Source of the DNA: Sphingomonas caeni
Lineage (GTDB): Bacteria; Pseudomonadota; Alphaproteobacteria; Sphingomonadales; Sphingomonadaceae
Reading direction: 5' to 3'
DNA length: 64,000 nt
Assembly: GCF_026013415.1 (NCBI RefSeq)
Contig: NZ_JAPDOK010000005.1
Location: 248,001 to 312,000, forward strand
This document shows, piece after piece, positions 56,067-64,000 of this stretch. The notes beneath the pieces were generated by a model. The model was not told the origin of the DNA. It was given only the letters and a program-made list of their open reading frames with translations, and ran no database searches. A program made the position numbers and the translations under genes. Every line of letters begins with the position of its first letter. The first letter of the stretch is position 1.

Positions 56067-57614
56067 TCAGCCGGCCGCGCCGGCCGCGCTGGGCTTGAGC
56101 TCGATCTCGCCGCCGCGGCGCAATCGGATGATCCCCGCGAAGAGCATGAACAGCGCCAGCACCGCCACCGCGCGCAGCAGCTCGATCACCGACCGCGACG
56201 TCCCCACCAAATTGAGGACGGTGTAGATATAGATCACCCAGAAGATCGGCACCTTCTGATAGACATGCGCCGCCTTGGCGAGCGTTGCGTTGAACGTGCC
56301 GAGCAGCCCGAACACCACCACCACGCCGATCAGCCCGAAATTCCAATAGGCTTCCATTTCCCCGTTCACCGGGATGCCCCACACGCCATAATCGCGTGGG
56401 GTGCTGTTGATCGGATAATCGAGGAAATTGATCCACATATTATACTTGTCGATGCCGTCGGGCTTGCTGTCCCAGATCGCGCGCGGCACCCAGAAGACCG
56501 CGGCGTTGACATAGCTCTTGCCCCACAGCAGCCCTTTGTCGTTGGCGCCGGCCATCACCGCGAGCGCCGATTCCTCGTCGTCGCGATATCCGATCTCCTC
56601 ATAGGCGCGCTGGATCGTCACGCCGATCTGGGCGGGATCGAGCACCGAGGTGTCGATGGTCTGCGAGCCATAGTCCTGGCGGATCGCGCCAAAGGCACCG
56701 ACCACGATCACGCCGATCAGCGCGGCCACCAGAGTCGGCAGCAGCAGCGGCCGCCCACGCCGCTTCCACCACAACAGGATCAGGTTGAGCGCTGAAAGGA
56801 TGATCACGCTGCGCGCGCCCGACGCGATCAGCGCTGTCACCAGCGAGGCGACGAGGCCGGTGATGAAGAAGGGATTGGTGAAGGGTCTTTTCTCATAGAC
56901 GAACCAGGCGAGTGCGATGATCGGGGCAAGCAGCGCCGCGTTGACATATTGACCATAGCCCTCGAACAGCTCGCGCCGCCCGCCGCGCATCGCCACTAGC
57001 AGCTCGGAAACCCCGCCCTTCGAGATCACGAACACCGACGCCATTCCCATCGCGACGAGGATGAACGCGCCCGAGGTGATCGCGATATTGTGCGGGCGAT
57101 AGAGCTTGAACCGCGGCACCTTGAAGGTCGGTCCGAACAGGAACATCGCCAGATAGGCCGAGTGCGACATGCAATAGACCAGGCTCAGCTGGAGCCGGGT
57201 CCAGGCCAGGTCGATATTGCTCATCTGCAGCGACGCGGCCTTGCTCTGCGATTCCACCGCGAAATCGACCAGCGGGAACTGGAAGGGCAACACCAAAGTC
57301 AGCGGGTTCTTCGCCAGCGCCTTGCCCAATTCCCAGAACACCGGGAGCACCAGCGGGTGCAGCCAGCCATATTCCTTGCGATAGAAGATGAAGGGGTAGG
57401 CGAGCAGGCAGGTATAATAGAATTCGGCGATGAAGCGCGGCGCGAGCAGGTCCTGCGACCCCTCGCTCGTCAGCGCCACCATCAGTGGGAAGAGGATGCG
57501 ATAGGCGAAGAGATAGAAGAGGAAGGCCGCGCGCACCATCTGGCCGAGGGGGAGGAACGGCGATTCCTCCTGCCGCGCGTTGATCCGCGCCGCGAGCGCG
57601 CGTGCCGCCCTCAT
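56067..57614 (-). CDS. Wzy-like oligosaccharide polymerase / O-antigen polymerase
   Basis: A 515-residue protein with about twelve hydrophobic segments and a large periplasmic loop near residues 360-430 (QDYGSQTIDTSVLDPAQIG; DDEESALAVMAGANDKGLLW). This topology fits a repeat-unit polymerase that joins lipid-linked oligosaccharides in the periplasm. ATG at 57614 overlaps the stop of the upstream TPR gene (ATGA), indicating that they are translated together. Low conservation is normal for Wzy; specificity cannot be read. Confidence 0.82.
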   Translation of the reverse strand: MRAARALAARINARQEESPFLPLGQMVRAAFLFYLFAYRILFPLMVALTSEGSQDLLAPRFIAEFYYTCLLAYPFIFYRKEYGWLHPLVLPVFWELGKALAKNPLTLVLPFQFPLVDFAVESQSKAASLQMSNIDLAWTRLQLSLVYCMSHSAYLAMFLFGPTFKVPRFKLYRPHNIAITSGAFILVAMGMASVFVISKGGVSELLVAMRGGRRELFEGYGQYVNAALLAPIIALAWFVYEKRPFTNPFFITGLVASLVTALIASGARSVIILSALNLILLWWKRRGRPLLLPTLVAALIGVIVVGAFGAIRQDYGSQTIDTSVLDPAQIGVTIQRAYEEIGYRDDEESALAVMAGANDKGLLWGKSYVNAAVFWVPRAIWDSKPDGIDKYNMWINFLDYPINSTPRDYGVWGIPVNGEMEAYWNFGLIGVVVVFGLLGTFNATLAKAAHVYQKVPIFWVIYIYTVLNLVGTSRSVIELLRAVAVLALFMLFAGIIRLRRGGEIELKPSAAGAAG

Positions 57615-58825
57615 TGGACGCCGACCCGGTCGAACCAGGCGCCGCTGCCGCCGACGCCGCCCGCGCGCGCGACGAGTTCGAGCCGCTGCGCGCCGCAATT
57701 CGCGGCTTGCACCTCGAAGCTCTGCGTGCTGGTCCGCCACGCGCCGACGGTGCGGCTTTCCGGGTCGTCCAGCACAATCGGCGCGTTGTAGCCGACACAG
57801 GACAGCCGCCAGAAAAAGCCCTGCGGCGCCTGCTCGCCGCCAACGATGGTCGCGTAGCTGAGCACGTGCCGCCCGGGGCCGAGCAGCAGGATCTGGCTCG
57901 CCAGCCGCTGCTCGCCATCGCCCGAGCGGACGTTGAGCGCGGTCTCGTTGACCAGCAGCGGCGGCGTCCCCAGCGAAGCGATCGCGCCATGGCCGCTGTC
58001 CAGCTCCCATTCGAACGGGAAGCGCGGCTGATCCGCATCCGCCGCGGGATCGTCATGGAAATCGCCGTCGAACACCGCGCCGGCGGCATAGGTCCGCGCC
58101 TCGCCCTCCAGGCTTGCGAGCCAGACGGTGCGCGCCAGCACGAACTTGTTCTTCTCGATCAGGTGATTGACGAACCGCACCAGCTCGGCGCGCGTCGGCG
58201 GCACGCCGCGGGCACGCAGCGCCGCGATCACCAGCGCGTGGCTTTCCTCCATCCCGTCGGGCAGCGAGGCCGAGTCCGCGAGGAAGGCGCTGCGCCAGGG
58301 CGGGTCCTCCACCATCCGTTCGACCAGCTCGGCGCGCGCCTCGGGGATCGCCGCCACGCCGTGGGCGAGCCGCAGCATGTCGCTCAGCGCCTGGCCGCCC
58401 CGCAGCATCGCATCGATCCGCTGCGCTGCGGTCGCATAGTTGCGCTGGTCGAGCGCGGCACGGATCAGCCAGATCTGGGTCGGCGGATCGCGCCAGCTGA
58501 GCACGCCCGAGCGTAGCAGCAATTCGCTGCCCAGCCGCCGCCGCCCCTGCAGGCTGACCGCCATCCCCATCACCCGGAGCGCGCGAACGTCGCGCGGGAA
58601 GATCGCCAGCGCCGCGCGCGCGTCACGCTCGGCCCCGGCGAGATCGTTGCGCTCGAGCGCCTTCTCGGCCGCGAGCGACAGCGCCTCGGCCGATTGCGGG
58701 CGCACGATCAAAGCGGTGCGCGCATCGCCCTGATTGAGCGCCGCGGCGGCGAGCCCGTAGCAAAGCACGAGATAGCCGAGCCATCCCGCCCCCACAAAGG
58801 CGACCGCCAGACGCACCCACCGCAT
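57611..58825 (-). CDS. anchored TPR-like protein with C-terminal beta-domain, accessory to polymerase
   Basis: A 404-residue protein: one N-terminal span (VRLAVAFVGAGWLGYLVLCYG), helical TPR-like repeats over about residues 40-230 (EALSLAAEKALERNDLAGAE; ALRVMGMAVSLQGRRRLGSE), and a C-terminal beta-rich domain (FDGDFHDDPAADADQPRFPF; GQILLLGPGRHVLSYA; SFEVQAANCGAQRLELVARA) resembling a carbohydrate-binding sandwich. It lies 6 bases after the autokinase and is coupled to Wzy by an ATGA overlap. It probably scaffolds or senses the polymer; this is inference. Confidence 0.77.
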   Translation of the reverse strand: MRWVRLAVAFVGAGWLGYLVLCYGLAAAALNQGDARTALIVRPQSAEALSLAAEKALERNDLAGAERDARAALAIFPRDVRALRVMGMAVSLQGRRRLGSELLLRSGVLSWRDPPTQIWLIRAALDQRNYATAAQRIDAMLRGGQALSDMLRLAHGVAAIPEARAELVERMVEDPPWRSAFLADSASLPDGMEESHALVIAALRARGVPPTRAELVRFVNHLIEKNKFVLARTVWLASLEGEARTYAAGAVFDGDFHDDPAADADQPRFPFEWELDSGHGAIASLGTPPLLVNETALNVRSGDGEQRLASQILLLGPGRHVLSYATIVGGEQAPQGFFWRLSCVGYNAPIVLDDPESRTVGAWRTSTQSFEVQAANCGAQRLELVARAGGVGGSGAWFDRVGVQ

Positions 58826-58831
58826 CGGCGA

Positions 58832-61108
58832 TCAGCCGTTATTCTGCCGGACGCGCCCGGGCCGGGCCGATCCGGGGCCCTGCGGGCCCTGTCCGCCGTA
58901 ATAATAGTAATAGTAACCGTAATCGGAGCCATAGCCGATGCGCTTGGCGTCGAACTTGGTAAGCACCGCGCCGATGATCCGCGCCCGCGCGCTGAGCAGG
59001 CGGCGCACCGCCGCCTTGGTCTTGCCGCGCGACGAGCGGTTGGCCTCGATCACGAACACGGTGGCGTCGACGATCGACGAGATGGCGGGCGCGTCGGCCA
59101 GGCCGAGCACCGGCGGGCCGTCGATCAGCACGACATCGTACCGCCCCTCGAGCGCGGCGACCAGCTCGGCGATCGCGGTGCCCGAGACCAGTTCGGCCGG
59201 GTTGGGCGGCAGCTTGCCGCTGGTGATCGCATCAAGATTGGGGATGCCCGAGGCCTGGATCGCGTCGGCGAGCGAGCGCTGGCGCGCGAGCACGTTCGAA
59301 AGCCCGCAATCGTTGCTCAGCCCCAGCTCGCGGTGGAGCGTCGGCTTGCGAAGATCGGCGTCGATCAGCACTGTGCGGCGCCCGACCTGCGCAAAGGTGC
59401 GCGCGACCGCGAGCGCGGTCGTCGACTTGCCTTCCGCCGGCGCGGCGCTGGTGAAGAAGATGCTGTCGGGCAGCCCTGCCGGCGAGGCCAGCTCGATCGC
59501 GGTGCGAAGCGCAAAATAGGCTTCGGAGAAGTGCGACCGCTGGTTCTCGAGCGCTTCCTCGGGCGTCGTACCGGCTTCGACGATCGGGATCGCGTTGAGG
59601 TACGGCAGGCCGAGCTTGCGGTCGATATCCTCGGGCGAACGGATCATGTCGTCGAGGCGCTCGCGCATGAAGACGACGATCAGCGCAAAGGCGAACCCGC
59701 CAAGCCCGCCGAGCAGCATGTTCATCCGCATATTGGGCGAGATCGGCGCCACCGGCCGTTCGGCGACGTCGATCACCGAGACATTGTTGGTGGTGATGCC
59801 CGCGGCCGCGCTGACATCCTTGAACCGCGCCAGCAGCGCCTCGTAATTGGTGCGGTTGGTATCGACCTCGCGCTTGAGGATGTTGAGCTGGACGCCGCGG
59901 TCCTGCTCGGCAAGCGTATCCTTGGTCAGCTGGCTGACGCTGCCGCTCAGCGCCGCTTCCTGCTTGGCGGCGAGCTGATAGGCCTCGCGGATCGTATTGC
60001 GGATCGCGCTCGCCTGGCGGCCGATCTGCGCGTCGAGTTCGGCAACGCGCGCGCGCAGCTGGATCACGGTCGGATGGTTCGAACCATAGCGTTCGAGCGT
60101 CTGCTGGAGCTCGACCGCGGCGGAGGCGCGGTCCGCGCGCAGCTTCTGGACCACCGGATCGCCCATCACTTCGGGGATGTTCATCAATGGCGTGCGCTGG
60201 ACCTGTTCCCAGCGCTGCTGCGCGCTGATCCGCGCCGCGCGCGCCTCGTTATAGCTCTGGTTGATGCCGACCAGGTTCGACATGGTCAACGAGGTCTGCG
60301 ACTGGCCGCCCACGGCGCCCTTGGCGGCGGCACCGCTGGTGTCGATCAGCCCGGCGCCGCGCGCATAGGCGATCATCGCACGCTCGGATTGTTCGAGCCG
60401 TTCCTTGCCCTCGGCGATCTGGTTCGACAGGAATTCGCGCGAATAGGCCGAGGTATCGAAGCGCCGCTGGAGATTGGCGGTGATGAAGGTCTTCACATAG
60501 GCGTTGGCGACGCTCGCGGCGAGCGCGGGATCGGGACTGTCGAAGTTGATCGTGGCGACGCGCGAGTTGCGCGGCAGCTCGACGGTCATGTGGTGCTGGA
60601 GCACGCGGATCACGCGCTCGCGGCGCGAGGCGACGGCGTTGAGCCCGCCGATCGTACCGCTGCTCGGTGGCTCGCCCATCGCGACCAGGAACTGGTTGTT
60701 GCGCGCGAGCCCCAGATCGTCGGCGACCTTCACCGCCTGCGACCGGCTGCGCAGCACGTCGAGCTGGGTCTGGAGGAAGCGTTCGGCATCGGGCAGCGCC
60801 TGGGTCGGGTCATTCTGCTCGCTCTCGAGCACCTTGGCGACGTTCTGGTCGATCTGGACGCTCGCGCTGGCGCGGTAGATCGGCGTCTGCAGCATCGCCG
60901 AGACCATGCCGAGCACCACCGACAGCGCAATGATCACCAGGATCACCCAGCGGTTGCGGTAGACCGCGGACCAGATCGCCTTGATGTCGAAATCGAGCGC
61001 GTTGGCGCGCTGGCGATTTTCCTCGAGTTCCTCGAGCGAGGCGAGGCCGAGCGGTTCGATCTGCGGCGCGTCGTCCGCGATGGCGCGGCGGGGGGTCTGA
61101 TCGTTCAT
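58832..61108 (-). CDS. Wzc-type polysaccharide co-polymerase and tyrosine autokinase
   Basis: A 758-residue BY-kinase. The N-terminal Wzz domain has two spans (WVILVIIALSVVLGMVSAML near residue 55 and LLGGLGGFAFALIVVFM near 460) around a long coiled-coil periplasmic region. The C-terminal kinase has Walker A SAAPAEGKSTTALA (about 550), A' VLIDADLRKPTL, Walker B YDVVLIDGPPVLG, and a Tyr cluster YGSDYGYYYYYYGGQG near residue 730, the autophosphorylation site. Such proteins set chain length and link synthesis to export through the OPX partner at 47833. It is a single polypeptide, unlike the split forms of Gram-positives. Confidence 0.95.
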   Translation of the reverse strand: MNDQTPRRAIADDAPQIEPLGLASLEELEENRQRANALDFDIKAIWSAVYRNRWVILVIIALSVVLGMVSAMLQTPIYRASASVQIDQNVAKVLESEQNDPTQALPDAERFLQTQLDVLRSRSQAVKVADDLGLARNNQFLVAMGEPPSSGTIGGLNAVASRRERVIRVLQHHMTVELPRNSRVATINFDSPDPALAASVANAYVKTFITANLQRRFDTSAYSREFLSNQIAEGKERLEQSERAMIAYARGAGLIDTSGAAAKGAVGGQSQTSLTMSNLVGINQSYNEARAARISAQQRWEQVQRTPLMNIPEVMGDPVVQKLRADRASAAVELQQTLERYGSNHPTVIQLRARVAELDAQIGRQASAIRNTIREAYQLAAKQEAALSGSVSQLTKDTLAEQDRGVQLNILKREVDTNRTNYEALLARFKDVSAAAGITTNNVSVIDVAERPVAPISPNMRMNMLLGGLGGFAFALIVVFMRERLDDMIRSPEDIDRKLGLPYLNAIPIVEAGTTPEEALENQRSHFSEAYFALRTAIELASPAGLPDSIFFTSAAPAEGKSTTALAVARTFAQVGRRTVLIDADLRKPTLHRELGLSNDCGLSNVLARQRSLADAIQASGIPNLDAITSGKLPPNPAELVSGTAIAELVAALEGRYDVVLIDGPPVLGLADAPAISSIVDATVFVIEANRSSRGKTKAAVRRLLSARARIIGAVLTKFDAKRIGYGSDYGYYYYYYGGQGPQGPGSARPGRVRQNNG

Positions 61109-61116
61109 GGTCTCAC

Positions 61117-62466
61117 TTACACCGGATTGGTCTGGGTCTTGTTAGCAGCTTCCGCGTCTTCGCGCGGCGGGCGCGTCATCAGCGCGCAGCACAGGCCGAA
61201 CACCACGCCGAGCAGCGGCGTACGCAGCGGATAGTCGACTGCCGAATGCAATAGCAGCAGTCCCGCACATACCATAGCCGCATAGGCAAGGTTGAGGCTC
61301 AGCCGAATGTCGGTCCGCCGGACGACCGCGATCCCGCGCCAGACGAGGAAGCCGACAAAGGCGATGAGGAGCAAGATGCCCGGAATCCCCATTTCGAGCA
61401 GGATCTCAAGATAGTCGTTATGCGCGTGGTTGACATAGGCCGAGGAGAGCGTGTCGAGCGTCTCGACCGAGCGATACACGCCGTCGAACGTCCCCGCCCC
61501 GGTCCCCAGCCAGCCGAAATGGCCGATCGCGTAGAGAACGTTGGGCCAGAAATGGAAACGCGGATCGTCGACATTGGCAAAGTCCGCGAACGAGCGCGCG
61601 AAGACCGGGTTGAACGCGATCAGCAGCGCCAGCGCGCCGCCGAGCCCGGCCACGCCGAGCAGGAACAGGCGGACATGACCCGTCAGCCGCTCACGCGCCA
61701 CGACCGCGATCAGCCCCACGCCCATCAGCGCGATCCCGGCGCGCGACCCGGTGGCGACCACCCCGACCGCGAGCAGCGCCATCACGCCCCAGGCCAGCCA
61801 GCGCCACGTCCGGGCGCTGGGCCCCGAAAGCGTCGGCGCGAGCACCCCCGCCATCACGATGCCGATCAGCAGCAGGTCCGCCTGATGATTGGTGTTGGCA
61901 AACACCCCGATCGGCAGCCCGAGATGCGAGGTCTTGTAGAAGGTAAGCGTCTGCGCCTGGCTTCCCAGGCTCACCTGCACCGCGCCGAGCAACAGGCTGG
62001 CGAGCGCGAACGCCACCAGGCTCCAGGCCAGCGCGAGCCGCGCCGGCGTTCCCAGCCGCATCGCCGCAATCCCCATCGCCACGCCCGGCAGCACCGCCAG
62101 CGCGGAAAGCACGGTATGTTCGGGCTGCACGGACAGCGGCCGCATGCCTTGGGCCTCGCCGATCAGTCCGAGCACCGAGTCACCCACCTCGCGCCCTCCC
62201 AGCGCGGCCCAGACGCCATGCGGCAACGGGGTGAGCTGGAACAGGAACAACGCTGTCAGCAGGCCGATCAGGATCAGCGGAATGCGCGCGTCGGGCGAAA
62301 GACCGCGACCGAACCAGCCCAAAGCCGCCGCGAGCAGCACGAGGATCGCGAACAGCTCGACGATCATGTCACGAACGGGCTGGCCGGCGCTGCCACCGCC
62401 AAAGGCAAAGGCAAGCACCAGCAGCACCAAGGGCATCAGCGCCGAGCCCAGCCCACTGACAGGCAT
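61117..62466 (-). CDS. O-antigen ligase/polymerase family membrane protein
   Basis: A 449-residue protein with about ten spans and the Wzy_C/WaaL domain: GVVATGSRAGIALMGVGLIAVV, the loop FADFANVDDPRFHFWPNVL, and the signature GWLGTGAGTFDGVYRS...YVNHAHNDYLEILLEMGIPG with the conserved HNDY-type motif. It would ligate or polymerise surface glycan on the periplasmic side. The frame runs further upstream into a terminator hairpin, so ATG at 62466 (or GTG at 62469) is used. It precedes the autokinase by 8 bases. Confidence 0.88.
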   Translation of the reverse strand: MPVSGLGSALMPLVLLVLAFAFGGGSAGQPVRDMIVELFAILVLLAAALGWFGRGLSPDARIPLILIGLLTALFLFQLTPLPHGVWAALGGREVGDSVLGLIGEAQGMRPLSVQPEHTVLSALAVLPGVAMGIAAMRLGTPARLALAWSLVAFALASLLLGAVQVSLGSQAQTLTFYKTSHLGLPIGVFANTNHQADLLLIGIVMAGVLAPTLSGPSARTWRWLAWGVMALLAVGVVATGSRAGIALMGVGLIAVVARERLTGHVRLFLLGVAGLGGALALLIAFNPVFARSFADFANVDDPRFHFWPNVLYAIGHFGWLGTGAGTFDGVYRSVETLDTLSSAYVNHAHNDYLEILLEMGIPGILLLIAFVGFLVWRGIAVVRRTDIRLSLNLAYAAMVCAGLLLLHSAVDYPLRTPLLGVVFGLCCALMTRPPREDAEAANKTQTNPV

Positions 62467-62551
62467 CACGGCTTCGGGCCAGTGCAGCTTGCGCGCGATA
62501 GTGATCGTTGCCCCCTGGTCAGCGCGGCGCCCGAATGCGCGCCATAATGAA

Positions 62552-62585
62552 CAAGGCCGCGCTTGAACTTGCAAGCGCGGCCTTG
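62552..62585 (-). terminator. terminator hairpin after the small exported protein gene
   Basis: A perfect 14-base stem (62552-62565 with 62572-62585) and a 6-base loop follow the minus-strand gene at 62621-62875; on that strand the tail is TTCATTATGG. It separates this gene from the ligase operon and excludes a ligase start this far upstream. Confidence 0.75.
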
Positions 62586-62620
62586 TGAAACTCTGGAATC
62601 AAATCCGCGTCGCCGTCAGC

Positions 62621-62875
62621 TCAGGGGCTGATCGCTTCGCTCAGCGCATAGCCGCCGCCGATCAGACCCGCCAGGATCAGCAGCAGCAGGGCCGGCGAGA
62701 TATGGTTCGCATCTTCGATCTTGGCGCCCTGACGACCCGCCACCGGCGTGGTCTGCGCGGCCCGAGGGGCCGAAACGAGCGAGTCAGACGGACGGACCTG
62801 CGCAGTGGCAACCGAAGCCGAAGCCACAAACCCCATGGCTGAAAGCGTCAAAACGCTGCTCCGTAAAAACCCCAT
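62621..62875 (-). CDS. small exported protein with C-terminal anchor
   Basis: An 84-residue protein. A signal peptide (MGFLRSSVLTLSAMGFVAS, cleavage near ATAQV) leaves a polar middle (RPSDSLVSAPRAAQTTPVAG) and a C-terminal hydrophobic helix HISPALLLLILAGLIGGGYA. GGAGATGCAAT precedes the ATG at 62875. It has its own upstream region and terminator. It is probably a small periplasmic-side membrane protein of the exopolysaccharide locus; function unknown. Confidence 0.78.
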   Translation of the reverse strand: MGFLRSSVLTLSAMGFVASASVATAQVRPSDSLVSAPRAAQTTPVAGRQGAKIEDANHISPALLLLILAGLIGGGYALSEAISP

Positions 62876-63060
62876 ATTGCATCTCCAAAAGCTGACGCTC
62901 GTTCGAGTCTGTCTCACATCGCCCAGAATGGGTCAACCAAAACCGACCAAAGGTTAACGTGTTTTTTCCCGCAGTGCGGCACAAATGCACCAGCCGGAAA
63001 AAGGTTGCACATTTCGGTTACGAAACGATGAAAAAAGTTCCATTAACCCTGTAAATCGTT

Positions 63061-63999
63061 TCAATCCAAGCAGGTAGCAAGAAGCTTTCGGTAATTCAAG
63101 CCATTTTGGCGTTTGTCGAAAAGAGCCTCGGCAACCCTCGGACCCCGCATCGCAAAATGTGCGCGGAGCGTCCCATCGTGGGTCACTTGCCCAATTGCTT
63201 GTGCAAGTGCGAAGGGATTGTGCTGCGGCACGGCTAGACCGCAATCATGTTTCTCCAGGATTTCGCGGGCCGAGCAGACATCGACGCTGACGAACGGCGC
63301 ACCGCAAGCCAGGCTCTCGATCATGCACCGCGCCAGCCCCTCGCGCTCCGAAGCCAGGTAGACGAGATCCGCTGCGCGGTACCAATCGGCGGTGCGCGGG
63401 CTATATCCCATGAACCGCACCCGATCGCCCAGGCCGAGCGCCTCGACGGCATCGGCGCACGCCGATGCATAGGCGTCGCGCTCCGGCTCGAAATCGCCGA
63501 CGAAATAGGTGATCGCTTCCGGCACGTCCTCAGCTACGCGCGGAAGCACCTCGCGGATGAGCGCGAGCTGCGCTTTTTTGGGCTCGAACCGCCCGACATA
63601 GGCGAGCGCGGGCTGCGCATCCTCTATTCCCAATTCGCCGCGCAGTGCCCGCTTCGCCGCGGCATCGACGGGGAAGAAGCGCGTCCGGTCGACGATGCTG
63701 TAGAGAAAGGCGAACTTGCCCGCCGCCGCCGGCCCTTCCGATTCCGGCGCCAGATCGCGCTTCCACGCATCGAGCATCTCCTGCGAGAGCACGAGGAACC
63801 GGTCGCACCGCGCGAGCGCGCCCTTCCACATCTTGACGTTGCCGCCCTCGATCATCGTGTCGCGGACGTTGAGGATCACCTTCGCCCCCGCCAGCTTCGC
63901 GCCGAACATGGTGTTCCAGAAGGCGCGGTGATCATTGGCGTGGAGGATGTTGATCCCGAGCTTCTTGACCGTCCGCCACGCGCGGATATTGTTGGCGAG
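63061..63999 (-). CDS. family 4 glycosyltransferase, 5' end beyond the window
   Basis: The visible 312 residues are the C-terminal part of a GT4 enzyme. The frame stays open to the right edge (NNIRAWRTVKKLGINILHAN at its visible start), so the N-terminus is missing. The donor domain has LAYVGRFEPKKAQLALIREV, FMGYSPRTADWYRAADLVYLAS and EREGLARCMIESLACGAPFVSVD with the Glu-x7-Glu motif. It adds a sugar during glycan assembly; donor and acceptor are unknown. Its end is 186 bases upstream of the small exported gene. Confidence 0.9.
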   Translation of the reverse strand, partial: LANNIRAWRTVKKLGINILHANDHRAFWNTMFGAKLAGAKVILNVRDTMIEGGNVKMWKGALARCDRFLVLSQEMLDAWKRDLAPESEGPAAAGKFAFLYSIVDRTRFFPVDAAAKRALRGELGIEDAQPALAYVGRFEPKKAQLALIREVLPRVAEDVPEAITYFVGDFEPERDAYASACADAVEALGLGDRVRFMGYSPRTADWYRAADLVYLASEREGLARCMIESLACGAPFVSVDVCSAREILEKHDCGLAVPQHNPFALAQAIGQVTHDGTLRAHFAMRGPRVAEALFDKRQNGLNYRKLLATCLD

Positions 64000-64000
64000 C

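Noticed and set aside
54819..56795. Plus-strand frame of 658 codons opposite MBOAT and Wzy
   Set aside because: Gln/Arg/His-rich shadow, spans two real genes.
58694..61234. Plus-strand frame of 846 codons opposite the autokinase
   Set aside because: Arg/Asp/His-rich shadow of a well-supported Wzc-type gene.
62467..62574. Longer start of the O-antigen ligase
   Set aside because: The extended frame runs through a 14-base terminator hairpin of the upstream gene.

Overview
The window is high-GC, densely coded bacterial DNA that reads as the chromosome of an alphaproteobacterium of the order Sphingomonadales, probably a Sphingomonas-like genus. The grounds are the gene families and their order (tRNA-Leu(UAG) then tig with clpP on the same strand; gatC-gatA-gatB; a large TonB-dependent receptor; DUF4153, DUF3089, DUF4328 and SPOR proteins), frequent GTG/TTG starts with purine-rich ribosome sites, and several palindromic intergenic repeats. 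Taxonomy is inferred from protein character, not from a marker gene. I see no prophage, insertion sequence, integrase, CRISPR array or rRNA.

Layout. 1-6.4 kb: clpP (cut by the left edge) and tig, separated by four inserted genes, plus tRNA-Leu. 6.4-9.7 kb: exported proteins of unknown role and a periplasmic cyclophilin-like protein. 9.7-13.8 kb: the GatCAB amidotransferase genes with an FkbM methyltransferase between gatA and gatB. 13.8-21.8 kb: DUF4153 and DUF3089 proteins, ruvX, a sterol-desaturase-like hydroxylase, an HNH protein, pyrB and a catalytically degenerate dihydroorotase (pyrC'). 21.9-25.8 kb: an orphan ParA operon with a ribbon-helix-helix partner and two SPOR-domain proteins. 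25.9-30.8 kb: hydrolase, GFA, PhzF, GNAT, serB and miaA. 30.9-34.3 kb: ilvB-ilvN-ilvC. 34.3-43.9 kb: TMEM175-like channel, trpF, TonB-dependent receptor, a pteridine cluster (folE, folM-like, folB), a small autoregulated-looking DUF2975/HTH operon, yghU and a lower-GC gene. 44-45.8 kb: leuA preceded by a leucine-codon-rich leader peptide and a strong hairpin. 45.8-47.7 kb: lipoprotein, SWIB-domain protein, solitary flagellin. 47.8-64 kb: an exopolysaccharide locus.

The exopolysaccharide locus holds most parts of a Wzx/Wzy-type pathway: an outer-membrane export lipoprotein, a Wzc-type tyrosine autokinase/co-polymerase, two polymerase/ligase-type membrane proteins, a flippase joined in frame to a pyruvyl transferase, an MBOAT plus SGNH-like pair for acylation, two GT4 glycosyltransferases and accessory membrane proteins. 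No priming transferase is in view; it may lie beyond the right edge. Branched-chain amino-acid supply is spread over ilvBN, ilvC and leuA, and leuA alone shows a recognisable attenuation-type leader.

The most interesting items are the leuA leader, a 35-residue hydrophobic peptide gene coupled at both ends inside the DUF2975/HTH operon, the flippase-pyruvyl transferase fusion with an intergenic-looking linker, the ParA/RHH/SPOR operon, two more untracked small genes, and paired palindromic repeats whose arms show compensatory base changes.
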